Shown here one piece after another: positions 47,417-55,010 of a DNA stretch of 64,000 nucleotides. The notes under the pieces were generated by a model. It had not been told where the DNA came from. It saw nothing but the letters and a program-made list of their open reading frames with translations, and ran no database searches. Source of the stretch: Amycolatopsis australiensis. GTDB taxonomy: Bacteria > Actinomycetota > Actinomycetes > Mycobacteriales > Pseudonocardiaceae. The stretch is from positions 8,780,001 through 8,844,000 of the forward strand of contig NZ_FPJG01000006.1 in assembly GCF_900119165.1 (NCBI RefSeq). The letters are read 5' to 3'. The position numbers and the translations under genes are program-made. Numbering within the stretch: the first letter of the stretch is position 1; each line of letters begins with the position of its first letter.

Positions 47417-48316
47417 GTGCGCACGGAAACGGCGGCGGCGCTGGCGGCGTCGGGCATCGACCCGGCTTCGGTGGTGACCGCCGCGGCCATCGGCGGAGGT
47501 ACGTACAACACGGCGCTCCGGCTGACGCTGGCGGACGGGCGGCGGCTGGTGCTCAAGCTGGCACCGGCCGCGCCCGGCCTGACCTACGAACACGGCCTGC
47601 TGGAGACGGAAGCGGAGTACTACCGGCTGGTCCGGGGGCCGCTGCCGGCCGTGGTCGGCGGCGGGCCGGGGTTCCTGCTGATGACGGAGCTGCCGGGCGT
47701 CCCGTGGGCGGGCGCGCGGGTCACCGACCGGCCCCGGCTGCGCCGGGAGCTCGGCGGGATCGTCGCCGGGCTGCACGCCACGACCGGCGACGGCTTCGGC
47801 TACCCCCAGGACCCCTTGCGGCCGACGTGGAGCGCGGCGTTCACGGCGATGGTGGACGCGGTGCTGGCCGACGCCGCCCGGTACGGGGTCCGCCTGCCCC
47901 GCCCGGCGGCGGAGATCCGGCACCTGGTCCACCGCCACGAGCCGCTGCTGGACCTGGTGACGACCCCGGTCCTGGTGCACTTCGACCTCTGGGACGGCAA
48001 CATCCTCCTCGACGGCGGCCGCGTCTCGGGGATCATCGACGCGGAACGCGCGTTCTGGGGCGATCCGGTGGCGGAGTTCGTTTCGCTGTCGCTGTTCCGC
48101 CCGCCGGACGCGGCCCTGCTGGCGGGCTACCAGGCGGCGGGCGGCCCGGCCGAGTTCGGCATGCCGGCGTGGGCGAGGCTTCGGCTCTACCGCGTCTACC
48201 TGGGCCTGATCATGCTGGCGGAGATGGTGCCACGGCAGGACACCGACGCCGAGCGGGCGCGGTTCGTCGCCGGGCACCTCGCGAAGGACGTCGACGCGCT
48301 GCAGCGGGCTGTCTGA
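47417..48316 (+). CDS. Aminoglycoside phosphotransferase-family kinase
   Basis: 299 residues. The ATP-site segment is IGGGTYNTALRLTLADGRRLVLKLAP; the catalytic loop is VLVHFDLWDGNILLDGG (H-x-D-x4-N); the metal motif is GIIDAERAFWGDP. This is an APH/choline-kinase fold with small-molecule phosphorylation likely; the substrate (antibiotic, sugar or amine) is unknown. GTG 47417 lies 20 bp after the previous gene without a strong ribosome site. Confidence 0.85.
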   Translation: MRTETAAALAASGIDPASVVTAAAIGGGTYNTALRLTLADGRRLVLKLAPAAPGLTYEHGLLETEAEYYRLVRGPLPAVVGGGPGFLLMTELPGVPWAGARVTDRPRLRRELGGIVAGLHATTGDGFGYPQDPLRPTWSAAFTAMVDAVLADAARYGVRLPRPAAEIRHLVHRHEPLLDLVTTPVLVHFDLWDGNILLDGGRVSGIIDAERAFWGDPVAEFVSLSLFRPPDAALLAGYQAAGGPAEFGMPAWARLRLYRVYLGLIMLAEMVPRQDTDAERARFVAGHLAKDVDALQRAV

Positions 48317-48328
48317 CGGCACGGCCGG

Positions 48329-48967
48329 TCAGGCGAACACCAGCGACACCAGCTCGTCGACGAACGGCTCCACCAGCTCGGCCCCCGTCCGGTTCAGCAC
48401 GCTGTGGAACAGTGCCACCCGCCCGTGCGCGCCGACGAACACGATCGCCGCCGCTCGGCCCGGGCTGACCCGCAGCTCGTGGCCGGCCGCCACGCAGCGC
48501 TCGAACCCCGCCGCCAGGCGGTCGATCACGTCCAGCAGCGGCCCTTCCGCGCGGGCGCCCGGCTCCGGCCGGGACGCGCCGTTCGCGAGCATCAGGCGGT
48601 AATGGCCCGGGTTTTCCAGCGCGAAGGCGCAGTAGGCGTGGATCTGCGCCCGGACGCGGCCGACGACGTCGGTTACACCGAGCGTCTCCTCGGCCGCGCG
48701 CATCGAATCCGCCAGCCGCGCGTATTCGTGGTCCAGCAGCCCGCGCACCAATTCCGCGCGATCGGAGAAATGCTGGTAGATGCTCGCCGGGGCGATGCCG
48801 ACCGCGCGCGCCACCCCGCGGATCGTCAGCCCGTCTTCGCCGCCGAGCTCGGCCAGCAGCCGGCCGGCCGCGGCCAGGATCTCCCCGCGCAGCCGTTCCC
48901 CTTCGCCCCAGCGGTTCCTCGTTCGGCCGTTTCCGGCTTCGGCGTTCTCCGGCATCCGCCCATTCAT
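48329..48967 (-). CDS. TetR-family regulator
   Basis: 212 residues. The helix-turn-helix is LRGEILAAAGRLLAELGG, then VARAVGIAPASIYQHFSDRAELV, followed by a TetR_C_13-like domain (ALENPGHYRLMLANG; IVFVGAHGRVALFHSVL). The start is ATG 48967 or the ATG four codons later. Convergent with the phosphotransferase and downstream of the chitosanase terminator; target unknown. Confidence 0.85.
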   Translation of the reverse strand: MNGRMPENAEAGNGRTRNRWGEGERLRGEILAAAGRLLAELGGEDGLTIRGVARAVGIAPASIYQHFSDRAELVRGLLDHEYARLADSMRAAEETLGVTDVVGRVRAQIHAYCAFALENPGHYRLMLANGASRPEPGARAEGPLLDVIDRLAAGFERCVAAGHELRVSPGRAAAIVFVGAHGRVALFHSVLNRTGAELVEPFVDELVSLVFA

Positions 48968-48989
48968 ACTCCCGGCGCGGGACGCCCGT

Positions 48990-49020
48990 GTTCCGGGGTC
49001 CGGCGAAAGGACCCCGGAAC
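48990..49020 (-). terminator. Hairpin terminator after the chitosanase gene
   Basis: GTTCCGGGGTCC (48990-49001) and GGACCCCGGAAC (49009-49020) form a perfect 12-bp stem with loop GGCGAAA, just downstream of the chitosanase stop on the minus strand. Confidence 0.8.
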
Positions 49021-49026
49021 GAACGC

Positions 49027-50088
49027 TCAGTGGTTGTTCACGAACTGCCGGGCAAGCGCTTCCCCGGTGCTCACGGCGTTGGCGTGGCTCTCGATCGGCG
49101 TCACCTTCGAATTCTTGAAGAACAGGTAGGTGACCCCGGAATCGGTTCCGCCGTTCGACGGGTCGGGGTTGATCCCGAGCGAGCTCGCCGTCGCGTACGA
49201 CGCCTCACCGATGATGTCGGTCGGCCCGGTGTCGCCGACCACGGCGTAGGTGACCTGGTCGTGGTAGATCACCGCGACCACGCCGGCGCCCGCGATGCCG
49301 AACTTCCGGTAGTCCCAGGTGCTGCTCGGGCTGGGCACGACCACGTACGGCAGCGCGGCGGCGTTGAGCGGCTTCCCGTCCGACTGGTGGAACGCGGTGT
49401 CGGCCTGGAAGCAGCAGTCGGTGTTCTCGTTGCACTGCGAGGTCCGCTGGCCGTCGCAGTCGATGTCCATGTCGGCCTTCCAGAAGACGGCGTCCGACAG
49501 CCCGCACACCGGGATCGTCCGGCTCGCCTCGGAGTCGGTCTTGTACTTCCCGCTGGAGATCTGGCTGCACGACGTCAGCTTCGAGAGCAGTTCGGACGCG
49601 GTCGGCGCCCCGCCACCGCCGCCACCGGTGTCGCTCACGGTCAGCGAGTCGACGTTCGGGCCGCCGTTGGCGGTGGTCGCCGTCGCGCGGACGGTGTGGG
49701 TGCCCGCGGTCAGCGTGGCGGTCACGGTCGTGGTCGCCCACGTCGTCCAGGCCCCGGTGCCGGCGAACGACGGCGTCGCGACGGTCGCGCCGTCGACCGC
49801 GATCGTCATCGGCCGGGCGGTCGTGGTGCCGTTGGCGTACCGGAAGGCCAGCGACGTGCTGCCGGCGGCCGCGACGGAGACCGACCACTGGACGTAGGAG
49901 CCGGTCAGGTTGTCGTAGTTGACGAATCCGGTGCCGGTGAAGCCGGCGTGGTCGGCGTTGACCGCGCCCTGGGAGATGGTGGCGTTTTCGGCTTCGTAGG
50001 TGACGGTCGCGGCGTCCGCGGTCGCCGGGGCCACGAAGAGGGCACCGGCGGCCGCGATCGCCATGGCGATCGCCCGGGGTCTGCGCAT
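49027..50088 (-). CDS. csn: Secreted GH75 chitosanase with N-terminal CBM
   Basis: 353 residues. Signal peptide 1-26 (ending ATADAA). Residues 27-150 are a CBM6/35-type beta-sandwich (YEAENATISQGAVNADHAGF, then FVNYDNLTGSYVQWSV). After a Gly linker, residues 165-353 match family GH75 chitosanase: AVFWKADMDIDCDGQRTSQC, then DCCFQADTAFHQSDGKPLNA, VAVIYHDQVTYAVVGDTGP and GVTYLFFK. The acidic pair in the DMDIDCDG motif is the catalytic site of the family. It cleaves chitosan outside the cell. ATG 50088. Confidence 0.92.
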   Translation of the reverse strand: MRRPRAIAMAIAAAGALFVAPATADAATVTYEAENATISQGAVNADHAGFTGTGFVNYDNLTGSYVQWSVSVAAAGSTSLAFRYANGTTTARPMTIAVDGATVATPSFAGTGAWTTWATTTVTATLTAGTHTVRATATTANGGPNVDSLTVSDTGGGGGGAPTASELLSKLTSCSQISSGKYKTDSEASRTIPVCGLSDAVFWKADMDIDCDGQRTSQCNENTDCCFQADTAFHQSDGKPLNAAALPYVVVPSPSSTWDYRKFGIAGAGVVAVIYHDQVTYAVVGDTGPTDIIGEASYATASSLGINPDPSNGGTDSGVTYLFFKNSKVTPIESHANAVSTGEALARQFVNNH

Positions 50089-50101
50089 GAGGACCTCCGA
50101 C

Positions 50102-50122
50102 AGTTAGGAAAGTTTCCTTACT
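50102..50122. promoter_or_regulatory. Near-perfect palindrome upstream of the chitosanase
   Basis: AGTTAGGAAA (50102-50111), a central G, then TTTCCTTACT (50113-50122) form a palindrome with one mismatch pair. The same core occurs at 24171-24190 before another secreted polysaccharide-binding protein. Likely binding site of a carbohydrate-responsive regulator; which one is not shown here. Confidence 0.7.
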
Positions 50123-50234
50123 GCCAGAAGACGCTAAGTCGACATACCGCCCCGGTCAAGACGGACCTCTGCCGGCGGGTGGGCTCCCGTCGAGCGGGAA
50201 CCCGTTCAGCCCGTTGACACCGTCCGAAGTGGAC

Positions 50235-50939
50235 TCAGGAGGCCAGCGACGGGTACAGCCCGGCGAGGTCGCCGGACAGCCCCGCCCGCACCTTCCGGCT
50301 GACGTCGTCGGCGAGCACCTCGAAGCGGCCCTGCTCGACACCGTCGAGCGCGGCCCCGGCGACCAGCTTCGGGTCGTTCTTCGGCCCGTCGACGTGCTTG
50401 GCCATGCCGGTGTCCATGTAGCCGACGTGCAGCGCGGTCACCTGCGTCTTCTGCGACGCCAGCTCCAGGCGCAGCGCGTTGGTCAGCGACCACGCGGCCG
50501 CCTTCGCCGCCGAGTAGGCCGCGACGGGCGGCGCCGTGGTCCAGGACAGCACCGAAAGCACGTTGAGCACCGCGCCGCCGCCGTTGCGCTCGAGGATCGG
50601 CGCGAACTCGCGCGTCACCGCGAGGGTGCCGAAGTAGTGCGTGTCCATCTCCAGCTTGATGTCGTCGAGCGGCCCGTCGAGCAGCGACGCCCCGGTCGAC
50701 GAACCGGCGTTGTTGACCAGCAGCGTGACGTCCCCGGCCGCCTTGGCTGCCTCGCGGATCGACGCCGGGTCGGTCACGTCGAGGCGCAGCGGCACCACAC
50801 CCGGCAGGTCGACCGACTCGGGGTTGCGAGCCGCGGCGTAGACCTTGGCCGCGCCGCGTTCGAGGAGGGCGGCGGCGAGCTGACGGCCGAGCCCCCGGTT
50901 GGCCCCGGTGACCAGCGCCACCGCACCCGTGATCTCCAT
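50235..50939 (-). CDS. Short-chain dehydrogenase under HxlR control
   Basis: 234 residues, classical SDR: VTGANRGLGRQLA, LLVNNAGSSTG, VLNVLSVLSWTTAPPVAAYS with catalytic AYSAAKAAAW. The unusual AARNPESVDLPGVVPLRLDV replaces the common second-strand motif. ATG 50939. Divergent from the HxlR-type gene with two palindromes between, so probably induced by that regulator's signal. Confidence 0.88.
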   Translation of the reverse strand: MEITGAVALVTGANRGLGRQLAAALLERGAAKVYAAARNPESVDLPGVVPLRLDVTDPASIREAAKAAGDVTLLVNNAGSSTGASLLDGPLDDIKLEMDTHYFGTLAVTREFAPILERNGGGAVLNVLSVLSWTTAPPVAAYSAAKAAAWSLTNALRLELASQKTQVTALHVGYMDTGMAKHVDGPKNDPKLVAGAALDGVEQGRFEVLADDVSRKVRAGLSGDLAGLYPSLAS

Positions 50940-50963
50940 GACGTCTCTCCTTCGCGCATCTGA

Positions 50964-51021
50964 CTTGCTCTTTGCAAGCTAGCTGCGGCCGACTGTACGG
51001 CGTAGACTTGCTCCGAGCAAG
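50964..51021. promoter_or_regulatory. Two CTTGC palindromes between SDR and HxlR genes
   Basis: CTTGC (50964-50968) with GCAAG (50974-50978), and CTTGCTC (51007-51013) with GAGCAAG (51015-51021), lie 43 bp apart centre to centre. Both are inverted repeats sharing ACTTGCTC; the second covers the start side of the HxlR gene. Likely HxlR operators. Confidence 0.78.
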
Positions 51022-51042
51022 CCAGGTCGAAGGGATCACCCG

Positions 51043-51534
51043 ATGAGCCGTCGCATCACCTGGGAGGACGCCTCCTGCCCGATCGCCCGCGCCGCCGACG
51101 TCCTCGCCGAGCCGTGGACGCTGCTGATCCTGCGCAACGCCACTGCGGGCACCACCCGGTTCGAGGACTTCCGCGCCCAGCTGGGCATCGCGGACAACGT
51201 GCTCACGACCCGGCTGGCCAAGCTGGTCGACCGCGGGCTGCTGACGAAGCTCCCCTACCGCGACGGCGGCCGCACCCGCCACGAGTACCGCCTCACCCAG
51301 GCGGGCTCGGACGCGTTGCCGGTGCTGCACGCGCTCGGCGCGTGGGGCGACGCGCACACGTCGTCGGAGAACGCGTACGGCCCGATGAACCTGGTCCACA
51401 AGCCGTGTGGCGCGCTGACCCGCCCGGGCGGGCGGTGCGACGGCTGCGGGCAACCCCTGGCCAGAGACGATTTGACGTGGCGCGGCTCGTGGCTGAGCGA
51501 CGGCGAGATCCCGCTGGCGGAGCCGGTCGGCTGA
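51043..51534 (+). CDS. HxlR-family winged-helix regulator
   Basis: 163 residues. HxlR signatures are CPIARAADVLAEPWTLLILR, then RFEDFRAQLGIADNVLTTRL and YRDGGRTRHEYRLTQAG. The C-terminal tail has four cysteines (KPCGALTRPGGRCDGCGQPL), which may bind zinc, an uncommon addition. It diverges from the SDR at 50235-50939 and is expected to repress it. ATG 51043 follows GAAGGGA. Confidence 0.88.
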   Translation: MSRRITWEDASCPIARAADVLAEPWTLLILRNATAGTTRFEDFRAQLGIADNVLTTRLAKLVDRGLLTKLPYRDGGRTRHEYRLTQAGSDALPVLHALGAWGDAHTSSENAYGPMNLVHKPCGALTRPGGRCDGCGQPLARDDLTWRGSWLSDGEIPLAEPVG

Positions 51535-51571
51535 GCCGGAAGCTGTCGGTGCCGGCGGCTAGGTTCGGGTC

Positions 51572-52708
51572 ATGCTGACCACGCTGGCCGTCGAGAACTA
51601 CCGTTCGCTGCGCGACCTCGTGCTGCCACTGTCGGGGCTGACGGTGGTCACCGGGCCGAACGGCAGCGGCAAGTCGAGCCTGTACCGGGCGTTGCGGCTG
51701 CTGGCGGACGCGTCGCGCAACGGCGCGGTGGCGGCGCTGGCGCGCGAAGGCGGGTTGCCGTCGACGCTGTGGGCGGGGCCCGAGACGGTCGGGCGGGCGC
51801 CGGTGCAGGGCACGGTGCGCACGAAGGCGGTCGGGCTGCGGCTGGGATTCGCGGGTGACGAGTTCGGCTACGCGCTCGACCTCGGTCTGCCGGTGCCGGG
51901 CCGCACGATGTTCAACCTCGACCCGGAGTTCAAGCGCGAGGCGGTCTGGGCGGGCCCGGTGCTGCGGCCGTCGACGCTGCTGGCGGACCGCGCGGGCCCG
52001 TCGGTGCGGACGCGCGTGGCTTCCGGCGGCTGGGGCACCGAGCGCTTCGAGATCCGGCTGACCGACAGCATGCTGAGCGAGTTCGCGGACCCGCGCGCGT
52101 GCCCGGAGCTGCTGGTGGTGCGCGAGCGGATCCGGTCGTGGCGGTTCTACGACCACTTCCGCACGGACGCCGCGGCCCCGGCCCGCCGCTCATCGGTGGG
52201 GACCCGGACGTTCGTGCTGTCCGCGGACGGCGCGGACCTGGCCTCGGCGCTCCAGACGATCATCGAGGTGGGCCGGACCGCGGAGCTGGCGGCGGTGGTG
52301 GACGCGGCGTTCCCCGGCTCCCGCGTGGAGGTGGTGACGCACGAGGGAGTGCTCTCGATCCGCTTCCACCAGCACGGCCTGCTCCGCCCGCTGTCGGCGG
52401 CGGAGCTGTCGGACGGGACGCTGCGGTTCCTGCTGTGGGTGGCGGCACTGCTGAGCCCGCGGCCCCCGGAGCTGCTGGTGCTGAACGAGCCGGAGACGAG
52501 CCTGCACCCGGACCTGCTCCCGGCCCTGGCCGCATTGGTCGCGACGGCGGCGAAGGAGACGCAGGTCGTGGTGGTCACGCACGCCGCTTCGCTGATCCGG
52601 GCGTTGCCGGAGGCGGAGGTGCTGGAGCTGGAGAAGCAGCACGGCGAAACACGGCTGTCAGGCCAAGGGCGGCTGGACCGCCCTTCATGGTACTGGCCGA
52701 AACGCTGA
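51572..52708 (+). CDS. AAA-family ATPase of the RecF/OLD type
   Basis: 378 residues. Walker A is GPNGSGKSSLYRAL near residue 30, the signature-like motif LSAAELSDGTLRFLLWVAAL near 285 and Walker B LLVLNEPETSLHPDL with VVVVTHAASLIRALPEA following. This is the head domain of SMC/RecF-like ATPases without the long coiled coil and without a TOPRIM or nuclease domain. It could be a defence or repair ATPase, but no partner gene adjoins it. ATG 51572 lacks a clear ribosome site. Confidence 0.83.
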   Translation: MLTTLAVENYRSLRDLVLPLSGLTVVTGPNGSGKSSLYRALRLLADASRNGAVAALAREGGLPSTLWAGPETVGRAPVQGTVRTKAVGLRLGFAGDEFGYALDLGLPVPGRTMFNLDPEFKREAVWAGPVLRPSTLLADRAGPSVRTRVASGGWGTERFEIRLTDSMLSEFADPRACPELLVVRERIRSWRFYDHFRTDAAAPARRSSVGTRTFVLSADGADLASALQTIIEVGRTAELAAVVDAAFPGSRVEVVTHEGVLSIRFHQHGLLRPLSAAELSDGTLRFLLWVAALLSPRPPELLVLNEPETSLHPDLLPALAALVATAAKETQVVVVTHAASLIRALPEAEVLELEKQHGETRLSGQGRLDRPSWYWPKR

Positions 52709-52739
52709 TGTCCCCGGAGAGCCGGCTGTCCCGAGTGCG

Positions 52740-53744
52740 TCAGCGGCCGCGGGTGCTCTCGCGGATCTCCAGGGCGAACGGGGTCTGGATGTCCTGCGGC
52801 GGCGAAGTCTTGTCCCCCGTGATGCGCCGGTGCACCAGGTCGATCGCCGCCTCCGCCAACGCCGTCTTGTCCGGGGCGATCGTCGTCAGCGACGGCAGCG
52901 AAAACGCGCTCTCCTCGTTGTTGTCGAACCCCACGATCGCCACGTCCTCGGGGACCCGCAGGCCCAGCTCCGCCACCGCGCGCAACGCGCCGATCGCCAG
53001 CAGGTCGTTGAAGCAGAACACCGCGTCCGGCGGGGAGGCCAGTCCCAGCAACGCCTTCATCGCCGCCGCGCCCACCGATCGGTGCCACTTCTCCGCCGGG
53101 GCCACCAGTTCGTCCGCATAGGACAGTCCAGCCTCCGTCAGCGCCGCGCGGTAGCCCGCCAGACGCTGGGACGACGTTCCGCGCGACGGGTTGCGGCCGA
53201 TCGCCGCGATGCGCTTTCGGCCCAGTGACGCCAGGTGCGACACCGCCGTGCGGGCCGCCAGGACGTTGTCGATCGCCACGTGGTCGATCGGGACGTCCAC
53301 CGCGTGCTCGCCCAGCATCACCAGCGGGATGCCGCCCGGATCGGCCGGGAAGTCCGCCGCTTCCAGGGCTTCCGGGTGCACCAGCGCGCCGTCCACCAGG
53401 TGCGGTCCCAGTGACGCCAGCGTCGCGCGCTCCCGTGAGCGCGTGCCCTGCGTCTGCTCGATCAGGACGCTCCACCCGCGCTTCTGCGCGGCCGTGATGA
53501 CCAGCCCGGCCAGCTCGCCGAAGTACGGGATCGACAGCTCCGGCACCATCAGCGCCAGGAACCCCGTCCGGCCGCGGCGCAGGTTGCGCGCGCCGACGTT
53601 CGGGCGGTAGCCCGTCGCCGCCAGCGCCTCTTCGACCCGCCGGCGGTTCTCCGGCTTGACGAAGGCGTAGCCGTTCACCACGTTCGACACCGTCTTCACC
53701 GACACTCCGGCGAGCGTGGCGACGTCTTTGAGCGTCACGGTCAC
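52740..53744 (-). CDS. LacI-family repressor of the sugar ABC locus
   Basis: 334 residues. The N-terminal HTH and hinge (TLKDVATLAGVSVKTVSNVV, then RRRVEEALAATGYRPNVGAR) precede a periplasmic-binding-like sensor (GFLALMVPELSIPYFGELAG; AIVGFDNNEESAFSLPSLTT). GTG 53744 follows GAAGGGA. It diverges from the substrate-binding gene of a sugar importer and has a strong palindrome upstream, so it probably represses the whole locus. Confidence 0.9.
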   Translation of the reverse strand: MTVTLKDVATLAGVSVKTVSNVVNGYAFVKPENRRRVEEALAATGYRPNVGARNLRRGRTGFLALMVPELSIPYFGELAGLVITAAQKRGWSVLIEQTQGTRSRERATLASLGPHLVDGALVHPEALEAADFPADPGGIPLVMLGEHAVDVPIDHVAIDNVLAARTAVSHLASLGRKRIAAIGRNPSRGTSSQRLAGYRAALTEAGLSYADELVAPAEKWHRSVGAAAMKALLGLASPPDAVFCFNDLLAIGALRAVAELGLRVPEDVAIVGFDNNEESAFSLPSLTTIAPDKTALAEAAIDLVHRRITGDKTSPPQDIQTPFALEIRESTRGR

Positions 53745-53795
53745 GGGCGGTCCCTTCGAGATAGTGAGCACGAAGTGTAGCGAGGATTTGCCGGT

Positions 53796-53820
53796 TTACA
53801 ACGTTGTTCCAACGATGTAA
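53796..53820. promoter_or_regulatory. LacI-type operator in the sugar locus promoter
   Basis: TTACA-N-CGTTG (53796-53806), a TTC spacer, then CAACG-N-TGTAA (53810-53820): arms of 11 with one free position each. It lies between the repressor and the importer operon. The inner CGTTG/CAACG pair is typical of LacI half-sites. Confidence 0.85.
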
Positions 53821-53898
53821 AAAGTACCTCAAGGCTCCCGCGGTGACTGCGATCACCCCGGTGAGCGGGCCACCATCGTCGCTGCCCGAGGAGTCGTA

Positions 53899-54981
53899 GT
53901 GCCTCTGTCCACCCGCCCCCGCCTGGTCATGGCCGCCGCCGCCACCGCGGCCGCCGCGCTCACCCTCACCTCCTGCACCAGCCGGGAAGAGACCCCCGCC
54001 GCCCCCTCCAGCGGCGGCGGTCCCGCCGCGAGCGCCCAGTCCGCCGCCCCCACGGCCGACGGCTGCACGCTCGAGAAGACCGGTTACCCCAAGGTCGACC
54101 TCAAGACCGCGGTGGTCGGTTTCTCACAGTCCGAAAAGGAAGCCAATCCCTTCCGGATCGCCGAGACGCAGTCCATTCGCGACGAAGCCGCCAAGCTCGG
54201 CATCGCGAGTGACAAGCTGCTGGTCACCAACGCCCAGAGCGACCTCAACCGGCAGATCAGCGACATCAAGTCGCTGCTCGACCGGGGTGCGCAGCTGCTC
54301 GTCGTCGCGCCGCTGAACTCCGACGGCCTCCAGCCCGCGCTCGACGCGGCGAAGGCCAAGAAGGTCCCGGTCGTCACCATCGACCGCAAGGTGACGTCGC
54401 AGCCGTGCACCGACTACCTGACCTTCATCGGCTCGAACTTCGTCGAGCAGGGCAAGCGCGCCGCGCAGGAGACCGCCCGGGTCACCGGCGGCACCGGCAA
54501 GGTCGCGATCCTGCTCGGCTCGTCCGGCAACAACGTGACCACCGACCGCACCAAGGGCTTCAAGGACGAGCTGGCCAAGACGCCCGGTCTGTCCGTGGTC
54601 GCCGAGCAGACCGGCGAGTTCGACCGGTCCAAGGGCCAGGCCGTGATGGAGCAGCTCATCCAGAGCCACCCGGACATCACCGCCGTCTACGCCGAAAACG
54701 ACGAGATGGGCGTCGGCGCGGTCAACGCCCTGAAGACGGCGGGCAAGACGCCGGGCAAGGACGTCAAGGTCATCTCGATCGACGGCACCCGCAACGCCGT
54801 GCAGCTGATCGCCGACGGCAGCTACAACGCCGTGATCGAGTCCAACCCGCGGTTCGGCCCGCTGGCCTTCCAGACGCTGCAGAAGTTCGAGAACGGCGAG
54901 CCGATCCCGGCGAGCATCGTGATCACCGACGACCAGTACGACGAGACCAACGCGGCCCAGAAGGTCGGGAACGCGTACTGA
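53899..54981 (+). CDS. ytfQ: Sugar ABC importer substrate-binding lipoprotein, YtfQ-like
   Basis: 360 residues. The lipobox is LTLTSCTSREE, preceded by a basic hydrophobic leader. The mature protein matches the galactofuranose-binding YtfQ group: AVVGFSQSEKEANPFRIAET, VVTIDRKVTSQPC, KVAILLGSSGNNVTTDR, and the shared phrase GEFDRSKGQAVMEQLIQSHP. It should bind a monosaccharide outside the membrane and deliver it to the permeases downstream. GTG 53899 has GAGGAG upstream; the stop overlaps an ATG of the ATPase frame. Confidence 0.87.
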   Translation: MPLSTRPRLVMAAAATAAAALTLTSCTSREETPAAPSSGGGPAASAQSAAPTADGCTLEKTGYPKVDLKTAVVGFSQSEKEANPFRIAETQSIRDEAAKLGIASDKLLVTNAQSDLNRQISDIKSLLDRGAQLLVVAPLNSDGLQPALDAAKAKKVPVVTIDRKVTSQPCTDYLTFIGSNFVEQGKRAAQETARVTGGTGKVAILLGSSGNNVTTDRTKGFKDELAKTPGLSVVAEQTGEFDRSKGQAVMEQLIQSHPDITAVYAENDEMGVGAVNALKTAGKTPGKDVKVISIDGTRNAVQLIADGSYNAVIESNPRFGPLAFQTLQKFENGEPIPASIVITDDQYDETNAAQKVGNAY

Positions 54982-55010
54982 TGACGGCAGCCACCGAAGA
55001 GGACGTCGCC

